Shown in pieces: positions 59,751 to 64,000 of a stretch of 64,000 bases of DNA. Positions within the stretch are counted from its first letter, which is position 1. Each line of letters opens with the position of its first letter. The position numbers were made by a program, and so were the translations under genes. Below the pieces are notes generated by a model, which did no database searches, had not been told where the DNA came from, and saw only the letters and a list, made by a program, of their open reading frames with translations. This DNA is from Diphasiastrum complanatum (Eukaryota; Streptophyta; Lycopodiopsida; Lycopodiales; Lycopodiaceae). The DNA lies in assembly GCA_029204225.1 (NCBI GenBank), contig CM055108.1, positions 6,323,461 through 6,387,460 on the forward strand, given 5' to 3'.

Positions 59751-60400
59751 ATCTAGCTAGATGATAACATAGCTTTACTAATTAAGCCAAGGGCTGATCT
59801 AAGCATCAAAATAGAATTCTTTTTAAGAGGATTTGTCAATATATTAGCTATGCATTCTTCACTTGAAACATGCTCCAATGAGACCTCCTTAGCTTGGACC
59901 TTTTCTCTTACAAAGTGGTGAGCAATCTCTATGTGTTTGCTCCTTGCATGCTAGATTGGATTGGATGCTAGGTGTTGGGATGAGATGTTGTCATTGTAGA
60001 TGAGTGGAATGACACCTAATCTGATCACTTTGATCTCCTCAAGCAACCTCTTGATCCATAGTACTTCCTTGGTTGTGGTTGTTAGAGCCTTGTACTTGGC
60101 CTCGGTTGATGAAAGAGATATTGTTTCTTGTTTCTTTGATAGCCAAGAAACCACACCTTCTCCAACGAAAGTTGCAAAGGCACTTGTTGACTTTCTATCC
60201 TTCTTGTCCCCTGCAAAATCTGAATCACTAAAAGCATGCAAGTTAATGGATTCACCTCTATAAAGGATCCCAAAATCTAGTGTGCCCGAGATGTATCTCA
60301 ATATTCTGGCACATTTCCAATGGATAACTAATGGATCTTGCATATTTTGACTAAGCTTGCACACACTATAGCAAAGATCAATCTTGTTATGGTTATCCAC
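59751..60400 (-). pseudogene. copia RNase H and C-terminal end of Pol
   Basis: The minus frame 60400-59951 reads WKCARILRYISGTLDFGILY, HAFSDSDFAGDKKDRKSTSA (first Asp), VVSWLSKKQETISLSSTEAK (catalytic Glu in S-T-E-A) and IPLIYNDNISSQHLASNPI (next Asp). A TAG at 59951-59953 interrupts the last segment. After it the frame goes on with HARSKHIEIAHHFVREKV, SLEHVSSEECIANILTNPL and ALGLISK, the usual copia end. Only this stop separates it from a full domain. Confidence 0.8.
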
Positions 60401-61300
60401 ATTAAGGAGCCAATAAGTTTCCTATAAAGAGTGATGTCCTTGAAGGATCTTTCATCCTCTTTATTGGTTACTTTTACATCATGCTCCATAGGAGTCTCTA
60501 CATGCTTGCATCCATGCATGTTAAGTCTATTGAGTAATGAAATGGCATACTTAGATTGACAAATAAAGACATAATCTAAAGATCTAAGTACTTCCATACC
60601 CAAAATGAAGTGCAAAAGCCCGAGATCTACCATCTTGAACTCTTTGGATAGATCTAGCTTAGTTTTCTCAACACCTTCTAAATCATCTCCACTAAGTATG
60701 ATATCATCAACATAAAGTAATAAAAGTACAATATCTTGCGCACTAAATCTTATGTACAAAGTGGGATCATACTCACTAGGAGTAAATCCAATACAGATAA
60801 GAAAAGTATTGAACCTTGTGTTCCAAGTTCTAGAAGCTTGTTTCAAACCATACAAGCTCCTCTTGAGATGACACACCTTGTCTTCATACCTTGCTTGATG
60901 AAGACCTCGGACTGATCCATGAATATATCCTCTTCCAAATGACCATTTAAGAAAACATTTGACACATCCATTTGAAACAATAACCAATCAAAGTGAGAAG
61001 CAAGAGCAATGATTAGTCTTATGGTGACCATCTTTTCCACGGGTGCAAAGGTCTCATCATAACCTATGCCCTTTGATTGAGCATACCCCTTGGCTACAAG
61101 ACTTGCCTTGTTCTTAGAAACACTCCCATCTTGATTCAACTTGAGCTTAAAAACCCACTTACATCCAATTACATTCCTATCCAAAGGTAGATCAACAAGC
61201 ATCCAAGTATCATTCTCCATCAATGCATTGTACTCATCACACATAGCTTGAAACCACTCCTTTGATTCTAAAGCTTCACTAACATTTGAAGGCTCTTCAA
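60328..61300 (-). pseudogene. copia reverse transcriptase
   Basis: The frame 61244-60843 starts CDEYNALMENDTWMLVDLPL, VIGCKWVFKLKLNQDG, KGYAQSKGIGYDETFAPVEK, DWLLFQMDVSNVFLNGHLEE (first catalytic Asp). A frame change leads to 60987-60328: VCHLKRSLYGLKQASRTWNT, LLLLYVDDIILSGDDLEGVE (Y-V-D-D), MVDLGLLHFILGMEVL. All RT motifs are present but split by one frameshift. Confidence 0.85.
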
Positions 61301-62040
61301 AAGATGTGATGAGGCATAAGAAGAAGTACTTTCCTCGGCTTTCTTACCCTTGTCCTTGTATGTGAGCCTTAATGGCTCCATTCTTGACCTTGTGGATCCT
61401 TCTTGGTGTGCTTGATGTTCTTGGTTCTAGCTCCTCCTCATGATCAAGCTCCTCCTGATCTCGGGTACCTCTGTTCCAATAGAGTGGTTAGATGAATCAA
61501 CTTCAAGTTTATGCATTCTAGTCTCATCAAAAATGATATCTCTAGAAATGACAACCTTTTGAGAAGAGGGAATGTAGATTTTGTAACCTTTGCTTGCATT
61601 GCCATAACCTACCATGATCCCCTCATGGATGATGGATCCTCCTTGGTTCTTTTGTCCAAAGGGACATGTACATAACAAATGCATCCAAACACCTTCAAGC
61701 TTTTGAGATTAGGCTTTTCTACAATCAATAACTCATAAGGTGTTTTACCATTTATAGAGCTACATGGAAACTCTATTACATAAGAAGTTAGCACATGTGA
61801 GAGCTTCTCCCCAAAAAGACTTAGGTAGGCATGCATATAACCTTAGAGCTTTAGAAAACAGTCACATAGTGTCCTATTTCTCACTCGCGCCACCCCATTT
61901 TTGTTGAGGAGTGTAGGGGCAAGATAACTCCTTCTTGATCCCTTCTTGATCACAAAAGTCTTTAAATTCATTGGAGATATATTCTCCTCCATTATCACTT
62001 CCAAAGAACTTGACCTTGTGATTATGATGCTTTTCAACAA
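61301..62040 (-). pseudogene. copia integrase C-terminus and part of core
   Basis: Three short minus frames. 62040-61843 covers the core around the second Asp in a shifted frame, then GVARVRNRTLCDCFLKL. 61836-61609 reads YVIEFPCSSINGKTPYELLI and KSLKVFGCICYVHVP. 61684-61427 reads GIMVGYGNASKGYKIYIPSS and VVISRDIIFDETRMHKLEVD. The linker to RT follows. Frames are broken at each junction. Confidence 0.75.
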
Positions 62041-62120
62041 AAGTCTTGAACTTTACAAAACTCTCAAAAACATGTGCTTTACAGGAAAGTAGATAAACCC
62101 ATCCATATCTTGAGTAGTCA

Positions 62121-62640
62121 TTATAAAGGTGACAAACATTGTAGCTCCACCATTTCTCTTTGCGCTAAAAAATGCACATCCGAGTGGATCAACTCGAGAG
62201 GATGACTTGTCTTTGTGATTGAGCTTGAAAAAGGTAACTTGTGTGCCTTAGCCAAGGCACAAGCTTCACATACCCTTTCCTCCTTTTTCAAAGATCTTGG
62301 AAGGCCGAGAGCAAGCTCCTCCTTGCACATAGCTTCCATGGACTTGATGTTGATGTGACCAAGCCTCTTGTGCCACAAGTCAAATGTGGTCATCTTGGTC
62401 TCCTCGGCTACCATCACAATTTGGTTAGGATTTACAAAAGCATCAAGCTTAAATAACCTCCCAAACCTTGTTCCCCTTGCTATGATCATCCCACTTTTCT
62501 TGATGTTGCATACATTAGTAGAGAACTCCACAATGAAGCCATGATCTAAAAGTTGGCGAACACTACCAAATTCTTAGTGATGCTAGGAATGAAGAGAACA
62601 CCATCTATCTTAGTCTTTCTTGAAGGATCCTAAGCATAAG
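62121..62640 (-). pseudogene. copia GAG-pre-integrase region
   Basis: The minus frame 62531-62121 reads GMIIARGTRFGRLFKLDAFV, DLWHKRLGHINIKSMEAMCK, the C-x2-C (CEACALAKAHKLPF) and LELIHSDVHF, the integrase start. It leads from the protease end (62.55-62.64 kb, frame-shifted). Confidence 0.8.
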
Positions 62641-63509
62641 GGAATGGATCCCACACCTTTAATTTTACATTCATGATCATTTGCTGTATTATGGACTTTA
62701 TAGGTCCTATATAAGGTGTGAGTTGAGAAAAATTACTCCCTTTTACCCGACATGTGGGAGCTAGCCCCACTATCTATCCACCAAGGATCTTCACTTTTGA
62801 CATTTGATGATGAAAAGGTTGACATCATGAGTGAGTCCCTCATGATAGCTCTCTTCCTCCTCTTGTCCAATGTTGGCTTGGCTTTGATCTTGCTTCCTCT
62901 TGAAGCATTCCGAGGCATAATGCCCCATCTTGCTACAATAGGTAGCACTTTATCTTAGATTTGTCTTTCTTGGGCTAGACTTGTGATGATGAGGATGTGG
63001 ATCCTCCTTGATCTCCATCCTTTGCTTGCTCCCTTTTGAATGCTCCTCCCTTGGTCTTTGCTTTGCCTTTGCTCTTGAAAAATAAGCTTTGTCATCACCA
63101 TCGTTGATGGAGAGCCTCTCCATCCTTGATTTGATATGAGGCCTTCCTACTCTCCTCGTCCATCACACACTTTGAAGGTCTTCAATTGTAGGCAAGTTTT
63201 CCACTGATGGCATAGCTTTGGACAAGGTTAGTAAAATCAATACATAAGCCATCAAAACTATTTGCACAAGCTCACTCTCTTAATCATAAGAACTTCTAAT
63301 TTGGTTTGGTTGAATGAAAATGGGTCAATATCGGTTCCTGCAGCTATAACTCAACCAAACAAGCTCCCTTTGATCTATTATCACTCAAATGAAACCAATT
63401 TGAAGGTACATTCACTAGATTAGAACTAGTAGCAAGGACAAAGCCAATACTACTCAAATCTAGGATCTAAGCTTGAGAAAAATCAAATCTAAAGCTCACT
63501 TTTGATTAG
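62641..63509 (-). pseudogene. copia gag remnant and protease start
   Basis: The protease site DPWWIDSGASSHMSGKRE is at about 62800-62745. Upstream, the CCHC knuckle around 62950-62910 is present but thrown out of frame by one extra base in its second codon group. A basic gag tail and a short gag piece (PSVENLPTIEDLQS near 63200) precede it. Only about 560 bp separate the PBS from the knuckle, too short for gag, so the gag N-terminus is deleted. Confidence 0.7.
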
Positions 63510-63521
63510 GCTCTGATACCA
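63510..63521 (-). promoter_or_regulatory. primer-binding site, initiator tRNA-Met
   Basis: Minus strand TGGTATCAGAGC, 12 of 12 with the iMet consensus, adjacent to the 5' LTR end. Confidence 0.9.
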
Positions 63522-64000
63522 TGACAAAAATTTTACAGCAGAATGAATCCCAATCAATCCTAATAAGTGATGGAGGATGCATAATAAAAGATCTAGATCC
63601 AAACTATGAGCTAGAATCAAGACTAGTTACCCGGAAACTAGCAAAATTTGGCATTTACTTCACATTCGCACTATAGATTTGATCAAGTGAACCAAAGTAA
63701 AGTACAACAAGCTTCTCAGACCTGCAAAAAGGTTCAGTACCCTTCCAAACCAAGCAATTAATGCATAAGAACACTCACATCCAATAGCTAGAACTCGCCA
63801 CCAAAGACAATGATGATAGAAGCTGGAAAAACTCGATTTTTCTTGATAATTTGACGGAGATCCCATCATGTATTTATATATTTTCAAGCTCGGATCTGAG
63901 AATGTTAGGGCACCTCTAAACTTTTTCATACCCTAACCCTTATATCTAACCTAATAGATCATTGGATCCACCCTAACTTGGGGTCAAGATCTCAAGATCC
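63522..64000 (-). mobile_element. copia 5' LTR, cut by window edge
   Basis: Aligns with the first 480 bp of 59039-59735. It contains a TATA box (minus, TATATAAATACAT, near 63870-63883). The outer border lies beyond the window. Confidence 0.85.

Overview
The window looks like a piece of a large, low-GC, gene-poor nuclear genome of a seed plant. An alpha-expansin gene with plant-type introns, Ty1/copia and Ty3/gypsy (chromovirus and Tat/Athila-like) retroelements, CACTA transposons and LINE remnants all point to a plant. The density and decay of the elements, the long GA/CT arrays and the single recognisable host gene in 64 kb suggest a gymnosperm, but this is inference and no species can be named.

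Layout. 0-3.3 kb: decayed gypsy element (protease, start of RT, then coiled-coil and QTD-rich ORFs, then a probable LTR). 3.8-4.8 kb: copia protease/integrase fragment. 5.4-5.7 kb: first copy of a dispersed repeat (repeat A). 6.1-6.5 kb: lone CACTA 3' end. 6.5-9.4 kb: copia gag-protease-integrase with LTR end and PBS. 9.6-12.05 kb: decayed, intron-bearing transposase-like gene of an unfamiliar family, with a partial paralogue at 14.5-15.0 kb; spliced ORFs on the opposite strand lie at 12.1-12.8 and 16.25-17.1 kb. 17.1-17.8 kb: two small gag fragments. 18.5-22.57 kb, minus: chromovirus without its integrase core, fused head-to-tail to a copia element (22.57-27.56 kb, minus). 27.8-32.2 kb: unknown gene remnants, a CACTA transposase piece, repeat B, a GA array and repeat D. 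33.9-36.4 kb, minus: copia with a short insert.

36.7-39.7 kb: a palindrome-rich array followed by a split gene that reads as a ParB-like region plus a circularly permuted (motif IV before motif I) DNA methyltransferase. This is the most unusual locus in the window. 40-45 kb: two more copies of repeat A, each joined to a CT/GA array, a LINE RT fragment and a possible transcript start. 45.7-47.05 and 51.1-52.1 kb: CACTA TNP2 pieces, with repeat B and CA/TA arrays between them. 54.2-55.4 kb: three-exon alpha-expansin with one frameshift. 57.2-57.6 kb: GA array plus second copy of repeat D. 59.04-64.0 kb, minus: copia element with both LTRs visible, the 5' LTR cut by the window edge.

How the parts relate. 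Apart from the expansin, almost everything is mobile-element debris. No retroelement keeps an intact pol, so none looks autonomous. The transposase-like and methyltransferase-like genes carry probable spliceosomal introns and in-frame stops. They may be remnants of large DNA transposons or of dispersed gene families; the sequence alone cannot decide. All family calls come from reading motifs by eye, with no database search.
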